DNA of 64,000 nt from Conchocele bisecta (lineage: Eukaryota; Mollusca; Bivalvia; Lucinida; Thyasiridae). Positions 1 to 13,655 of the stretch are shown piece by piece; position 1 is the stretch's first letter; every line of letters begins with the position of its first letter. Where the stretch lies: contig CM055274.1 in NCBI GenBank assembly GCA_029237695.1, forward strand, positions 67,267,484 to 67,331,483, written 5' to 3'. A program made the translations under genes and the position numbers. The notes beneath the pieces are model-generated. The model was not told the DNA's origin and made no database searches. It saw only the letters and a program-made list of their open reading frames with translations.

Positions 1-76
1 CTGAGGAAAATGTTTCCTGTATTTCCTGTTTAATGACATACATAGTACACGCAAATTTGTAGTATGAAGGAACAAT

Positions 77-355
77 ATACACTTGCGCAAAGTTCCAATT
101 GGTCACCCTATAATTAGGACGTTTTTAGACAAATATTTTATCAATTATTTTAGACTGATCGCATAATGCATTAATAAAATAGTTTCTACATTGCCTTTAT
201 AATGAATTAATACTACATATAAATCACCTTTTATACGGATTCTGGGTCGAATATTAACTGATAGGCCCCGAAATTTAAAAGAATTATTGTATCTTGTATT
301 TGTCTAAAAACATCCCAAGTATAGGGTGAGCAATTAGACGTTCACGCAAGTGTAC
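77..355. mobile_element. MITE-like element with about 57-bp terminal inverted repeats
   Basis: Positions 77-135 (from ACACTTGCGCAAAG through GTTTTTAGACAAATA) are the imperfect reverse complement of 297-355, with roughly 80% agreement by eye. The core between them is AT-rich and non-coding. This fits a small non-autonomous DNA transposon or a foldback. The right arm runs straight into the satellite that starts near 350, and no clear target-site duplication is visible. The superfamily is unknown. Confidence 0.6.
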
Positions 356-1790
356 AAGTGACAAGTATGTGTACAAGTGTAATAGTCAAGTACAAGTGTA
401 ATATGTACAGTGTAGTGTACAGTACAGAATATAGTGTACAGTGTATAGTGTACAATGTATAGTGTACAAGTGTACAAGTGTACAAGTGTACAAGAAGTGT
501 ATGTACAGTGTAATAGTGTCAAGTGTATAGTGTACAAGTGTACAAGTATAGTACAATGTATAGTGTACAAGTGTATAGTGTAAATGACAAGTGTAATCAG
601 TGTACAAGTGTATAGTGTACAAGTGATAGTGTAACAATGTACAAGTGTAATAAGTGTACAAATTAATATTGTACAAGTGTAACGTGTACAAGGTTGTACA
701 TAAGTGTACAAGTGTACAAGTTTATATGTACACGTGGTATAGTGTACAAGTATAGTGTACAAGTGAATAAGAGTACAAGTGTATAGTGTACAAGTGTACA
801 AGTGTACAAGTGTACAAGTGTACAAGTGTATAGTGTACAAGTGTATAGTGTACAAGTGTACAAGTGTATAGTGTACAAGTGTACAAGTGTACAAGTGTAC
901 AAGTGTACAAGTGTACAAGTGTACAAGTGTATAGTGTACAAGTGTACTAGTGTTACAAGAGTACAAGTAACAGTGTACAAGTGTATAAGTGTACAAGTGT
1001 ATAGTGTACAAGTGTATAGTGTACAAGTGTATAGTGTACAAGTGTACAAGTGTACAAATGTATAGTGTACAAGTGTATAGTGTACAAGTGTACAGTGTAC
1101 AATGTATACAATGTATAGTGACAATGTATAGTGTACAAGTGTAAGTGTAACAAGTGTAATGTACAGTGTACAAGTGTATAGTACAATGATAGTGTACAAG
1201 TGTAATGGACAAGTGAAATGTACAAGTGTACAAGTGTATATGTAAAGTGTACAAGTGTACAGTGTACAGTGTACAAGTAGTACAAGTGTATAGTGTACAA
1301 GTGTATAGTGTACAAATGTAGTACAAGTGTGTGTACAAGTGTACAAAGTACAACGTGTATAGTGTACAATGTATAGTGACAAGTGTACAAGTGTACAAAG
1401 TGTATAGTGTACAAGTGTACAAGTGACTAGTGTAACAAGTGTAGTACAAGTGTAAGTATAGTGTACAAGTGTATATGTAGAAGTCAAGTGTATAGTGTAC
1501 AAGTGTATAGTGTAAGTGACAAGTGTATAGTGTACAAGTGTTTAGTTGACAAGTGTACAATGTACAGTGTACAAGAGTACAAGTGACAAGTATAGTGTAC
1601 AAGATAGTGTACAAGTACGGGTGTACAAGTGTATAGACAAGTGTACAAGTGACAATGTAATGTGTACAGTGTATGTGTACAAGTGTATAGTGTACTTTAT
1701 GTACAAGTGTATAATGTACAAGTGTACAAGTGTATAGTGTACAAGTGTACAAGTGTACAAGTGTATAATGTACATGTTACAAACTCAACA
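350..1790. repeat. Short-period satellite made of 8-bp TGTACAAG and 7-bp TGTATAG units
   Basis: The tract is built almost wholly from TGTACAAG and TGTATAG units in mixed order, with many single-base indels. It opens long reading frames in several frames on both strands, rich in Y, T, C, L, H and V, which are artefacts of the repeat and not genes. The unit contains the self-complementary hexamer TGTACA. The indel density may reflect real decay or uncorrected long-read error. Confidence 0.95.
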
Positions 1791-2460
1791 ACTGTCCAGT
1801 CACATCGGTCATATAATACAATGTCAAATATCTAGACTAGAATTCAAATTATTTACCATTACATACAGAATACACTCTTAGGCAGGGCTTCTAAAATTTC
1901 AGAATGCCAATCGGTCCAGACGTAATTGTCCGATCAAGTCGTACATGATATGCACGTGCGGTTGGTTGTAATCATTACGGACTGTGACGTGGTGAAGTGC
2001 GAGACATCAAAGGTTACAAGGTCGTGCCGATCTGACCTTTGATACACGCAGACATGATGTCAACAGAGACACACATTTACGATCAATTACTCAACACATA
2101 TTTATTCATTTCGTGACACTATACACATGGAATGAAATAGAACTTTAGTTAGTAAGATTTGGCTCTGGAATTATCTTTCGCACATAATTATTCCGTAAAT
2201 TTATGACGTCGAAATTTAAAAGTCAGGTGTAAAATCACCGAAAAAAGGTAAGGCAAAAACCAGCTATGCGATGCAGAAACAAATAACACATATCGAAATA
2301 TGTTTTGGTAGCACATTATAATCATCTCCTAAGACGACAATTATCAAGTTTTTGTCAAGCTATTTTTTGTCATGATTATTGGTGTTTGTTACTTCTTAAT
2401 AAAAATATGTTCCAGCAGCACATGAGAATCGTCTCTTAAGACTATTTGTACGTGTCTTGT
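1791..2460. other. Non-coding stretch with no recognised feature
   Basis: This is AT-rich sequence between the satellite and a GC-richer foldback region. I see no open frame with family resemblance, no RNA gene and no clear tandem repeat. Confidence 0.5.
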
Positions 2461-2819
2461 TGGGGACATGTTACAATCTCGCGATATCACGCATAAGTTG
2501 ATCGCGAAAATGCAAAGTATGATCGCGAGATTGCGTGACGAAAACACGCGATTCTATCATATTCAATCTTGCTTTTTCGCAACCTCATCGCGCAATCTCG
2601 CGTTTTTGCGTCGCGATCTCGCATCAACACGCATGAGCAAAACTAACCCGAATTTTCTGTCTGTAACGCAGGTACCTGCGTTTTATAATTCGGGTTACAG
2701 CAAAATATATTTCCAAAAGCGGAAGGCGATACGCCGAAAACGCGAGACGATTCTTAACACGACGACGTACCTTGTCATTTGTCAAAATGTTTGCGAATTG
2801 TAGATCACGTGAGCCGGCT
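2461..2819. repeat. Foldback region with CGCGAGATTGCG-type inverted repeats and a perfect palindrome
   Basis: Multiple copies of ATCGCGAGATTGCG-like sequence and its complement lie between 2470 and 2620. A nested inverted structure follows: AACCCGAATT and AATTCGGGTT (about 2645-2696) flank the perfect palindrome AACGCAGGTACCTGCGTT. An open frame of 111 codons crosses it but has no family resemblance and looks incidental. It directly abuts the truncated 5' side of the LINE. Confidence 0.6.
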
Positions 2820-2820
2820 C

Positions 2821-5762
2821 ATCAGGATCTGCGGTATTCGTACGTACAGACTTGTTACAGACAAGGAACACATTCTACTAGAAGAAAAACATTATTATGA
2901 AAAACTATATAATAAAAAAGAATGTACAGATTCTAATATTAATTTTTTCCCAAATGATTATAATAATAAGTTAAATGATGAGGAGAAAAGTAAATGTGAA
3001 GGAATATTGACAGAAGCTGAATGTTATAATGCCTTAAAAGAAATGCAAAACAATAAGAGCCCTGGGTCGGATGGAATAACTGTAGAATTTTTCAAAATGT
3101 TTTGGAATGACATAAAAAGTAATTTGGTAAAATCATTAAACTTTTCGATGGAGCAAGGCGAACTAACAACACTACAAAAACAAATGTGTTATAAATTTAA
3201 TTCCAAAAACAGGCAAAGATACAACACACCTCGCCAACTGGAGACCAATAAGTTTGCTAAATATCGACTACAAAATAGCAACAAAGGCCATTGCAAATAG
3301 AATAAAAAAGGTATTAAATAATTTAATAGATTCTTCACAAACAGGATTTATTAAAGGTAGATATATTGGAGAAAATATAAGGCTCTTATCCGAAGTAATT
3401 GAATACGCAAATGATAAAAATATACCAGGAATCTTATTATTCGCCGATTTTGAAAAAGCATTTGATAGTATAAGCCATGAGTATATAATTAAGGTATTAA
3501 CCTTTCTAAACTTCGGACCCAGCTTAATCAAATGGATTGAAATATTTTATCATAATATATCTACCGGTAGTTGTGTAACAAATAATGGCTATCTTTCAGA
3601 TTTTTTTTCCTTGGGAAGAGGAGTAAGACAAGGATGTCCATTATCTCCTTATTTATTCATAATCGCAATAGAAATACTCTCGCACAGTGTCAGAAAAAAT
3701 AAATTAATAAAAGGAATAACTATAAATAGTGAAGAAATACAAAATACTATGTTTGCGGATGATGCTACATTTTGCATGGATGGGTCTAGACAATCTCTCG
3801 AAATATTAATTAGTACAATAGATAATTTTGGAAACATTTCAGGTTTACGTTTAAACTATTCTAAGTCAATATTGTTTAGAACAGGTTCGACGAAGAGCTC
3901 TACAACTACGTACTGTGATGATAAACCATTTTCATGGACTGCAGATGTGGCCAAAACTTTAGGGATATATTTTTGTAATGATAAAAATAAAGTGCATAGT
4001 TTAAACATAGATCCTACAATAAAGGAATTTCAGCAATGTTTAGGCAAATGGAAAAAAAGAAAGCTCACCATACTAGGTAAAATAACTGTCATTAAAAGTT
4101 TTGCATTTCCAAAATTAATATTCCCTTTAACAGTTCTAGACAATCCGGAGCAGGAGACTTTAAAGCAAATTATACGCATTATGTTTGATTTTCTCTGGGA
4201 TTCAAAGCCTGATAAAATTAGTAGAAAAATTATTGTTAAAACGTTCGAAGAAGGCGGGCTAAAAATGATAGAATTAGAATCGTTTATTGATGCACTAAAG
4301 GCTACATGGGTCAAACGACTTGCAGAAACTGAAAATCACGGAAAATGGAAAGTACTATATTTAAATTATTTGAAGCCTTTTGGTGGTGTACATATATTTG
4401 AAGGAAATGTAAACCAAACAGACGTAAAACATTTGATAAAAAATAATTTTTTGACAGATGTTCTTAAATCATGGTGCAAGCTAAAAAACTTCTGCGATAA
4501 TCCAGAAACAATATCAAAGCAAATTTTATGGAACAATTCGAAAATAAAAGGTAATGGAAGAATGTTTTACTACAAGGAATGGGCTAATAAGGGGATTAAA
4601 TATATAGAACAACTATACGATTATAGAACTACATCATTCTTCAATTTTACAAAAATAAAAGAACTATTTGATGTTAGTAATAACGATTACCAAAATTCTT
4701 CAAACTGATTTCGTGCATTCCTGAAGACTGGAGAACACGAATTAAAAATGAAAGAATAAACACGATTAATACAAAGATACTATTAATAGAACAAATAAAA
4801 ACCACGACCAAATGTAATAAGAAGCTATATAACATGTTTCTTAATCAACAGAAACCGGTTATGCATAAAGCCAAGACAAAATGGGATGACGAATTCGCGG
4901 ATAAAAATATAAATTGGAAGATAGTCTACACAAATCATTTTACAAACACTATAAGTTCTAACTTGAAACTTAGGAATTTTCAGTACAAATTTTTGATGAG
5001 AATTGTTGCTACAAACGATTATTTACTTAAGTGTAACATTGTCAGCTCCAATTTGTGTGATTTTTGCGCCATGGCTCCAGAAACAAATAAGCACCTTTTT
5101 TGGGAATGCACTATAAGCCAACATTTTTGGTCACAGCTGAATACCTTTCTAAACAATAATAATATTGTATGTACCGTAATTTTGATTGGCACACTGTTTG
5201 CTTCGGGCAATATGAGCAAGACAACAAGTTTTTCAACTTTTGTATCATACTAGGAAAATACTTTATATATACATGTAAATTACGAAACACGGAACCTAAA
5301 TTTTCAGAGTTTATGTCTTACCTAAAGGCAACACAAAATATTGAAAAAGAAATTGCAATGAATAGAAATAAGCTCATAGTTCATGAACGAAAATGGAATG
5401 TTATCCAATTAGACAAACATTCATTTAGAGATACACGAACCTTCTGATTATACATACACATATTACAGTTAGGTATAACAGCATATACCGTAATAGTATT
5501 GTATCGTGATGTGTTGCTCAGTTATTATTCACTAAACCTATTTCACCATATCTCATTTTCAACTCTATTCTCTCATGTAAATAACATTCTTAAATAAATC
5601 CAACCTAACCATGTATGAACAATAATCTATAATTATTTACAATACATGTACTCATAGTTGATTGTAAACAAGGAGTGTAACCTATAAATTCATGTTGTTA
5701 AACTGCTTGTAACTCATTTATTATTTGTATACGACTATGTATGGAAATAAAAAACTTAAAAC
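2821..5762 (+). mobile_element. 5'-truncated non-LTR retrotransposon (L1/Tx1-like), reverse transcriptase part, frameshifted
   Basis: The segments 2779-3300, 3254-4708, 4834-5253 and 5169-5447 together encode the reverse transcriptase and C-terminal part of a LINE ORF2, the enzyme that copies element RNA at a nicked target. Visible motifs in order are KSPGSDGI (about 3055), QTGFIKGRYIGEN (3338), FADFEKAFDS (3440), GRGVRQGCPLSPY (3616) and the catalytic FADD at 3752-3763. A CDFC...H-W-C zinc-knuckle-like module sits near 5055-5120. Frameshifts near 3190, a stop at 4708 and another break near 5230 disable it. The endonuclease domain is absent, so the copy is 5'-truncated. The 3' end is an A-rich AATAAAAAACTTAAAAC stretch. 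It resembles the LINE at 26.4 kb but is clearly a different family, with roughly 60% protein identity by eye. The clade assignment is inferred. Confidence 0.9.
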
Positions 5763-5788
5763 TGAACAAGAGCTCCGCGGAGCAAAAT

Positions 5789-8281
5789 GTCCCGCCTGGC
5801 GCAGTTTGATAGTATATATGGAGCTTGTAATAACCTTGGGGTTAGTGAGCACCATGGGCTTTCTGTAGAATGATACGGGATGTTGTTACAAATGCATGTA
5901 TGGAATATTAAAGCATAAACTGAGCGTTAACTTTTCCAAACACGGACATTTCTAAATCAGTGACCTTGACCTTTGGGTTAGCGGGCACCATGGGCTTTCT
6001 GTAGAATGATGCGGGATGTTGCTACAAATGCATGTATGGAATATTAAAGCATAAACTGAGCGTTAATTTTTCCAAACACGTAAATTTCTATGTCAGTGAC
6101 CTTGACCTTTGGGGTTAGCGGGCACCATGGGCTTTCTGTAGAATGATGGGCTTTCTGTAGAATGATGCGGGATGTTGTTACAAATGCATGTATGGAATAT
6201 TAAAGCATAAACTGAGCGTTAACTTTTGCAAACACAGAAATTTCTAAGTCAGTGATCTTGTTGACCTTTGGGGTTAGTGGGCACCATGGGCTTTCTGTAG
6301 AATGATGCGGGATGTTGTTACAAATGCATGTATGGAATATTAAAGCATAAACTGAGCGTTAACTTTTCCAAACACGGAAATTTCTAAGTCAGCGACCTTG
6401 ACCTTTGAGGTTTGCGGGCACCATGGGCTTTCTGTAGAATGATGCGGGATGTTGTTACAAATGCATGTATGGAATATTAAAGCATACATAAATTGAGCGT
6501 TAACTTTTCCAAACACGGAAATTTCTAAGTCAGCGACCTTGACCTTTGGGGTTTGCGGGCTCCATGGGCTTTCTGTAGAATGATGCAGGATGTTGTTACA
6601 AATGCATGTATGGAATATTAAAGCATGAACTGAGCGTTAATTTGTAAGTCAGTGACCTTCACCTTTGGGGTTAGCGGGCACCATGGGCTTTCTGTAGAAT
6701 GATGCGGGATGTTGTTACAAATGCATATATGGAATATTAAAGCATAAACTGAGCGTTAACTTTTCCAAACACGGAAATTTCTAATTCAGTGACCTTGACC
6801 TTTGGGGTTAGCGGGCACCATGGGCTTTCTGTAGAATGATGCGGGATGTTGTTACAAATGCATATATGGCATATTAAAACATAAACTGAGCGCTCAAACT
6901 GAGCGTTAACTTTTCCAAACACGGAAATTTCTAAGTCAGCGACCTTGACCTTTGGGGTTAGCGGGCACCATGGGCTTTCTGCAGAATGATGCGGGATGTT
7001 GTTACAAATGCATGTATGGAATATTAAAGCATAAACTGAGCGTTAACTTTTCCAAACACGAACATTTCTCTAAGTCAGTGACCTTGACCTTTGGCGTTAG
7101 AGGGCATCATGGGCTTTCTGTAGAATGATGCGGGATGTTGTTACAAATGCATGTATGGAATATTAAAGCATAAACTGAGCGTTAACTTTTCCAAACACGG
7201 AAATTTCTAAGTCAGCGACCTTGACCTTTGGGGTTTGCTGGCACCATGGGCTTTCTGTAGAATGATGCGGGATGTTGTTACAAATGCATGTATGGAATAT
7301 TAAAGCATAAACTGAGCGTTAACTTTTCCAAACACGGAAATTTGTAAGTCAGTGACCTTGACCTTTGGGGATTAGCGGGTAAAGCAACTGGGCTTTCTGT
7401 AGAATGATGCGGGATGTTGTTACAAATGTATGTATGGAATATTAAAGCATAAACTGAGCATTAACTTTTCCAAACACGGAAATTTCTAAGCCAGCGACCT
7501 TGACCTTTGGGATTAGCGGGCATCATGGGCTTTCTGGAGAATGATGCGGGATTTTGTTACAAATGCATGTATGGAATATTAAAGCATTCCATTGAGGGAA
7601 ACAGAAGTTACAATGAATTAACCTGAGCGCTAAGTTTTAGAAACAGAGCTACATTGTAAACGCAAAAATTAACGTTGAATGCATGTGAAAAGTAGGTCAA
7701 TGAACCATGAAAACTAGGTCAAGGTCACATGGGCTCCCTCTGTGTGAGATGGTTACACCACAGTGTTGATGTATACCGAAGCATTCCATCAAGGGAAACA
7801 GAAGTTGTAATACATTAAACCGAGCGTTAACTTTTCCAAACACGGAAATTTCTAAGTCAGTGACCTTGACCTTTGGGGTTAGCGGGCACAATGGGATTTC
7901 TGTAGAATGATGCGAGATGTTGTTACAAATGCATGTATGGAATATTAAAGCATTCCATTGAGGGAAACAGAAGTTACAATGAATTAACCTGAGCGCTAAG
8001 TTTTAGAAACAGAGCTAAACGCAAAAACTTAACGTTGAATGCATGTGAAAAGTATGTCAATGAACCATGAAAAGTAGGTGAAGGTCACATGGGTTCCCTC
8101 TGTGTGAGATGGTTACACCACAGTGTTGATGTATACCAAGTATGGAGGTCGTAGGAGTTATAGTTTTCTGGAAACTGACCTAAACGCAAAAACTTAACTT
8201 GAAATGTTGACGCCGCCGACGACAACGCCGCCGACGGAAAAGCTATGCCTATGTCCCGCTTCTGCTAAAGCAGGCGGGACA
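5789..8281. mobile_element. TIR-flanked tandem-repeat element with 137-bp internal units
   Basis: The left end TGTCCCGCCTGG (about 5789) and right end CAGGCGGGACA (about 8270-8281) are inverted. Between them about 13 tandem units of 135-139 bp (CATGGGCTTTCTGTAGAATG ... GACCTTGACCTTTGGGG) fill 5.85-7.59 kb. Two longer diverged units (7.59-8.2 kb) and a GC-rich GACGCCGCCGACG segment follow, just inside the right end. The architecture matches bivalve non-autonomous elements with core satellite repeats. Short open frames here (for example 6737-6922) are incidental. Confidence 0.8.
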
Positions 8282-8283
8282 AA

Positions 8284-9096
8284 AACAAGGGAGCCATGAT
8301 GGCCCTAATTCGCTCACCTGACTCCATGAACACCAGAGGAGAATGTGACATTGAGTTCATATGTGTTTTAAAACATTTGAGCTATTTTTAGATGGTGGTC
8401 ATCTTGGATTAAGCGATGACTCTCATTTTACCAAATCTGAAAATGCTTCACCCAAGGATCTTAACTTACTATGAAGTTTGGCCAGCATCGGACATGTGGT
8501 TCCTGAGAATAAGACGTTCAAAATCTCGAATAAATGGACCTTTTGGCGGCCATCATGGATGAAGTAATTATCCGATTTTGGAAAATAATTCACCAGAGCG
8601 ATCGCCTCGCTGATACCTTCAATTTGATATAGGACATGACCATATTCGGTCAAAAATAAAATTTGACCCCACGGGCCACGCCCATTTTTGACCCCGGGGT
8701 CACCATTTTAACAACTTTGAAAGAGCATTGTACATCAATCATTCCTACCAAGTTTCGTCCAAATCCGGCTAGCGGTTCATGAGAAGATTTTTTAAAAATT
8801 TATGCTATTTTTAGACGGTGGCCATCTTGGATTAGCTATGACCTCCATTTTAACAAATCTGAAAAGGCTTCACCCATGGACCATAACTGTGAAGTTTAGC
8901 CACCATGGGCCAAGCGGTTCGTGTGAAGAAGAATTTTGAAATCTCTAATAAAAGAACAACCTTTTGACCTTTCGGCGGCCATCTTGGATGACATAACCAT
9001 CCGATTTTTACACAAAATGTACCAGAGTGATCGCCTCGTTGATACCTTCGATTTGATATAGGACATGACCACATGAGCTTCGCTCAGGTGAGCTAA
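8284..9096. mobile_element. Non-autonomous DNA element with TCGCTCACCTGA / TCAGGTGAGC ends
   Basis: The sequence starts GGGAGCCATGATGGCCC...TTCGCTCACCTGA (about 8290-8321) and ends CTTCGCTCAGGTGAGCTAAAAA (about 9075-9097), forming inverted ends. Inside, two diverged copies of a block of about 430 bp (GGCGGCCATCTTGGAT..., CGATCGCCTCGNTGATACC...) lie in tandem. It is non-coding. The 76-96 codon minus-strand frames are incidental. Confidence 0.7.
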
Positions 9097-9600
9097 AAAC
9101 ACACACACACATAAGTCCTCAGTGACATTGAACTTGGCGGTTGGATGTGGGACGTATGCAAAACAAAGCAACATCCCTAGACACACATTGTGGCCAAATA
9201 TTATGAAATTCGGTGGAGCGGTTTATAAGTTATTGAAACAAGGTGAACACATGTCCTCAGTGACATTGACCTTTGGCAGTCGGACGTGGGTCATATGCAA
9301 AACAAAGGACCATCCGTAGACACACATTGTGGCCACATATCATCAAAATTTAAGTTATTGAATATACAAAAGAAAATTAACGCATTTGCCATACAAACAA
9401 TGTGAACAGAAGTCCTCAGTGACATTGACGTTGGGCAGTAGGACGTGGGTTGTATGCAAAACAATGCAGCATCCCTAGACACCCAAAATCGGTGAAGCGG
9501 TTCATGAGTTATTGATAAATGAAAGGTGTTACTAACATATGCACTTACGTATGTACATGGACTAACGCTATATCCCCTCTTGCCTATCGGCGAGGGGATA
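9097..9600 (+). repeat. Tandem units of about 150 bp ending in a hairpin terminus
   Basis: There are three units, each with a GTCCTCAGTGACATTGA-like start and CATCCCTAGACACACATTGTG inside. They end with a terminal block (9521-9599) whose last 28 bases form the hairpin ATCCCCTC-N12-GAGGGGAT. The same terminal block recurs at 14829-14903 after an unrelated body. This suggests a shared 3' terminus of a Helitron-like or other hairpin-ended transposon group. Confidence 0.65.
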
Positions 9601-9890
9601 ATGAGCCAAATGTCTCAAGTTACAGTCACAACTATGACCTGCTTTGTGAGATAAAGATGAACCATCGACAGTTGTATTTATTGTGATAATACAAACATTT
9701 CATGGCATGTGTGATTGATTGACTGGAAAATTCACATCAATTTACCTTTAATAGGCTTTATATACAAGGGAATAAGCCTGTATGTGCTCTAATCTCATAC
9801 CAATCCTACGTTCAGACAAAAAACCTTTAAACAAATATTACGGAATTAGACAAAATCAGCATATTTAAAATGAAGTGTATATAGATAGTT
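9601..9890. other. No recognised feature
   Basis: AT-rich intergenic sequence with no gene, RNA or repeat that I recognise. Confidence 0.4.
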
Positions 9891-12800
9891 AACAATGACT
9901 ACGGTAATATCAACAAGAGTTGTCAGAAGACAACGAAGCTCGCCTGTTGGCAGCCTTCACTCAAACTTGGTAAAGTTGTATAAAAAACATGAATATTATA
10001 TAACTTGACCTTGACATTGAGGTCAGTGGTGGAAGGTGGGTCGTGGATTTGATATAGCATGATATAGCATATTAAGATGAATGCATGCATGAAATATCAA
10101 TGCGCTCCCTGAAATGAGAAGGAAAACGAAATTTAACCCAGCGTTAAGTTTATGAACACACTAAGTTGATGATTTTCTACAGCATGATAGCTATTCACAT
10201 GAGGAATGCATGTATCAATGTGCTAAGTTTGTGACCTTGGCCTTGGCAAAAGGGGTGGGGGGGGGGGTCATGGATTTGCTGTAGCACAATAGAGTATTAT
10301 CAGATGAATGCATGTATGAAATATGAAGGTGTTCCCTGTAAAGAAACAGAAGTTATAAAAAGACATTTACTCCAACGTTAAGTTTATGATGTTGATCTTG
10401 GGGAAAGGGGTGGGGTGGGTCATGGATTTGCTGTAGCACAATAGAGGATCATCGGATGAATGCATGTATGAAATATCAAAGCGTTCAAAGTGCAAAGAAA
10501 CAGACGTTACACAACATTTACCCAAATTTAAAGTTTATGAACATGCTAAGTTTGTGACCTTGACCTTGGGGTAAGGGTTGGGTGGTGGGTTGTGGATTTG
10601 CTACAGCATGATAGAGGGTCATCTGAGGAATGTATGTATGAAATATCAAGGCGTTCCATCAAAGGAAACAGTTGTTATCAGACATTTACCCCAACGTTAA
10701 GTTTATGAATGTGCTAAGTTTGTGACCGTGACCTTGGGGAAAGGGGTGGGGGTTGGTCATGGATTTGCTATAGCATGATAGAGTATCATCAGATGAATGC
10801 ATGTATGAAATATCAAGGTGTTCAAAGTGTAAAGAAACAGAAGTTACACAACATTTACCCCAACATTAAGTTTATGAACATACTATGTTTGTGACCTTGA
10901 CTTTTGGGTAAGGGTTGGGTGGTGGGTTGTGGATTTGCTACAGCATGATAGAGGGTCATCTGAGGAATGTATGAAATAGCAAGGCGTTCCATGAAAGGAA
11001 ACAGACATTTACCCCAACGTTAAATTTATGAATGTACTAAGTTTGTGACCTTGACCTTGGGGTAAGGGATGGGCGGTGGGTCATGGATTTGCTATAGCAT
11101 GATAGAGTATCATCAGATGAATGCATATTTGAAATATCAAGGCGTTCCATGAAAGGAAACAGATGTTATAATACATTTACCCCAACATTAAGTTTATGAA
11201 TGTGCTAAGATTGTGACCTTGACCTTGGAGAAAGGGGTGGGCAGTGGGTCATGAATTTGCTATAGCACAATAGAGTATCATCAGATGAATGCATGTATGA
11301 AATATCAAGGTGTTCAAAGTGTAAAGAAACAAAGAAACAGAAGTTACACAACATTTACCCCAACGTTAAGTTTATGAACATGCTATGTTTGTGACCTTGA
11401 CTTTTGGGTAAGGGTTGGGTGGTGGGTTGTGGATTTGCTACAGCATGATAGAGGGTCATCTGAGGAATGTATGAAATAGCAAGGCGTTCCATGAAAGGAA
11501 ACAGACATTTACCCCAACATTAAATTTATGAATGTACTAAGTTTGTGACCTTGACCTTGGGGTAAGGGATGGGCGGTGGGTCATGGATTTGCTATAGCAT
11601 GATAGAGTATCATCAGATGAATGCATATTTGAAATATCAAGGCGTTCCATGAAAGGAAACAGATGTTATAATACATTTACCCCAACATTAAGTTTATGAA
11701 TGTGCTAAGATTGTGACCTTGACCTTGGAGAAAGGGGTGGGCGGTGCCGTGGAGTCATGCTATAGCACAATAGAGTATCAGCAGATGAATGCATGTATGA
11801 AATATCAAGGCGTTCCCTGTAAATAAACAGAAGTTACACAACATTTACCCCAACGTTAAGATTATAAATGTGCTAAGTTTGTGACCTTGACCTTGCGGTA
11901 AGGGCTGGGTGGTGGGTCATGGATTTGCTACAGCATGATACAGGGTCATCTGAGGAATGCATGTATGAAATAACAAGGTGTTCCATGAAAGGAAACAAAA
12001 GTTATAAGACATTTACCCCAACGTTAAGTTTATGAATGTGCCAAGTTTGTGACCTTGACCTTGAGGTAAGGGCTGGGTGGTGGGTCATGGATTTGCTACA
12101 GCATGATAGAGGGTCATCTGAGGAATGCACGTATGAAATAAGAAGGTGTTCCATGAAAGGAAACAGAAGTTATAAGATATTTACCCAACGTTAAGTTTAT
12201 GAATGTGCCAAGTTTGTGACCTTGGCCTTGGGGTAAGCGCTGGGTGGTGGGTCATGGATTTGCTACAGCATGATACAGGGTCATCTGAGGAATGCATGTA
12301 TGAAATAACAAGGTGTTCCATGACAGGAAACAGAAGTTATAAGACATTTACCCAACGTTAAGTTTATGAATGTGCCAAGTTTGTGACCTTGACCTTGGGA
12401 TAAGGGCTGGGATGCTCAACATGATAGAGGGTCATCTGAGGAATGCATGTATGAAATAACAAGGTGTTCCATGAAAGGAAACAGAAGTTATAAGACATTT
12501 ACCCAACGTTAAGTTTATGAATGTGCCAAAAGGCGTTCCGTGAAAGGAAACAGAAGTTATAAACATTTACCCAACGTTAAGTTTATGAATGTGCCAAGTT
12601 TGTGACCTTGACCTTGGTGTAAGGGCTGGGTGGTGGGTCATGGATTTGCTACAGCATGATAGAGGGTCATCTGAGGAATGCATGTATGAAATAACAAGGT
12701 GTTCCATGAAAGGAAACAGAAGTTATAAGACATTTACCCAACGTTAAGTTTATGAATGTGCCAAGTTTGTGACCTTGACCTTGGGGTAAGGGCTGGGTGG

Positions 12801-13655
12801 TGGGTCATGGATTTGCTATAGCATGATATAGGGTCATCTGAGGAATGCATGTATGAAATAACAAGGTGTTCCATGAAAGGAAACAGAAGTTATAAGACAT
12901 TTACCCAACGTTAAGTTTATGAATGTGCCAAGTTTGTGACCTAGACCTTGGGGTAAGGGCTGGGTGGTGGGTCATGGATTTGCTATAGCATGATATAGGG
13001 TCATCTGAGGAATGCATGTATGAAATAACAAGGTGTTCCATGAAAGGAAACAGAAGTTATAAGACATTTACCCCAACGTTAAGTTTATGAATGTGCCAAG
13101 TTTGTGACCTTGACCTTGGGGTAAGGGCTGGGTGGTGGGTCATGGATTTGCTATAGCATGATAGAGGGTCATCTGAGGAATGCATGTATGAAATAACAAG
13201 GTGTTCCATGAAAGGAAACAGAAGTTATAAGACATTTACCCCAACGTTAAGTTTATGAATGTGACAAGTTTGTGACCTTGACCTTGGGGTAAGGGCTGGG
13301 TGGTGGGTCATGGATTTGCTACAGCATGATAGAGGGTCATCTGAGGAATGCATGTATGAAATAACAAGGTGTTCCATGAAAGTTATAAGACATTTACCCA
13401 ACGTTAAGTTTATGAATGTGCCAAGTTTGTGACCTTGACCTTGGGGTAAGGGCTGGGTGGTGGGTTATGGATTTGCTACAGCATGATAGAGGGTCATCTG
13501 AGGAATGCATGTATGAAATAACAAGGTGTTCCGTGAAAGGAAACAGAAGTTATAAGACATTTACCCAACGTTAAGTTTGTGGACGACGTTGACGCCGACG
13601 TCGCCGGGGGTATGACATAAGCTCTTCTGCACTTCGTGCAGGCGAGCTAAAAACA
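9891..13655. mobile_element. TIR-flanked satellite element with 168-bp internal units
   Basis: About 21 tandem units (168 bp in the regular part, more variable at the left) share AGGAATGCATGTATGAAAT, GTTAAGTTTATGAATGTG and GTGACCTTGACCTTGGGG. The left end carries GAAGCTCGCCTG (about 9935). The right end has GACGACGTTGACGCCGACGTC followed by a short hairpin (CTGCACTTCGTGCAG) and CAGGCGAGCTAAAAA. The layout matches the element at 5.8-8.3 kb although unit sequences differ. It is non-coding. Confidence 0.8.

Noticed and set aside
334..1775. Open frames of up to 472 codons on both strands
   Set aside because: They are translations of the TGTACAAG/TGTATAG satellite, with only repeat-derived residues and no domain.
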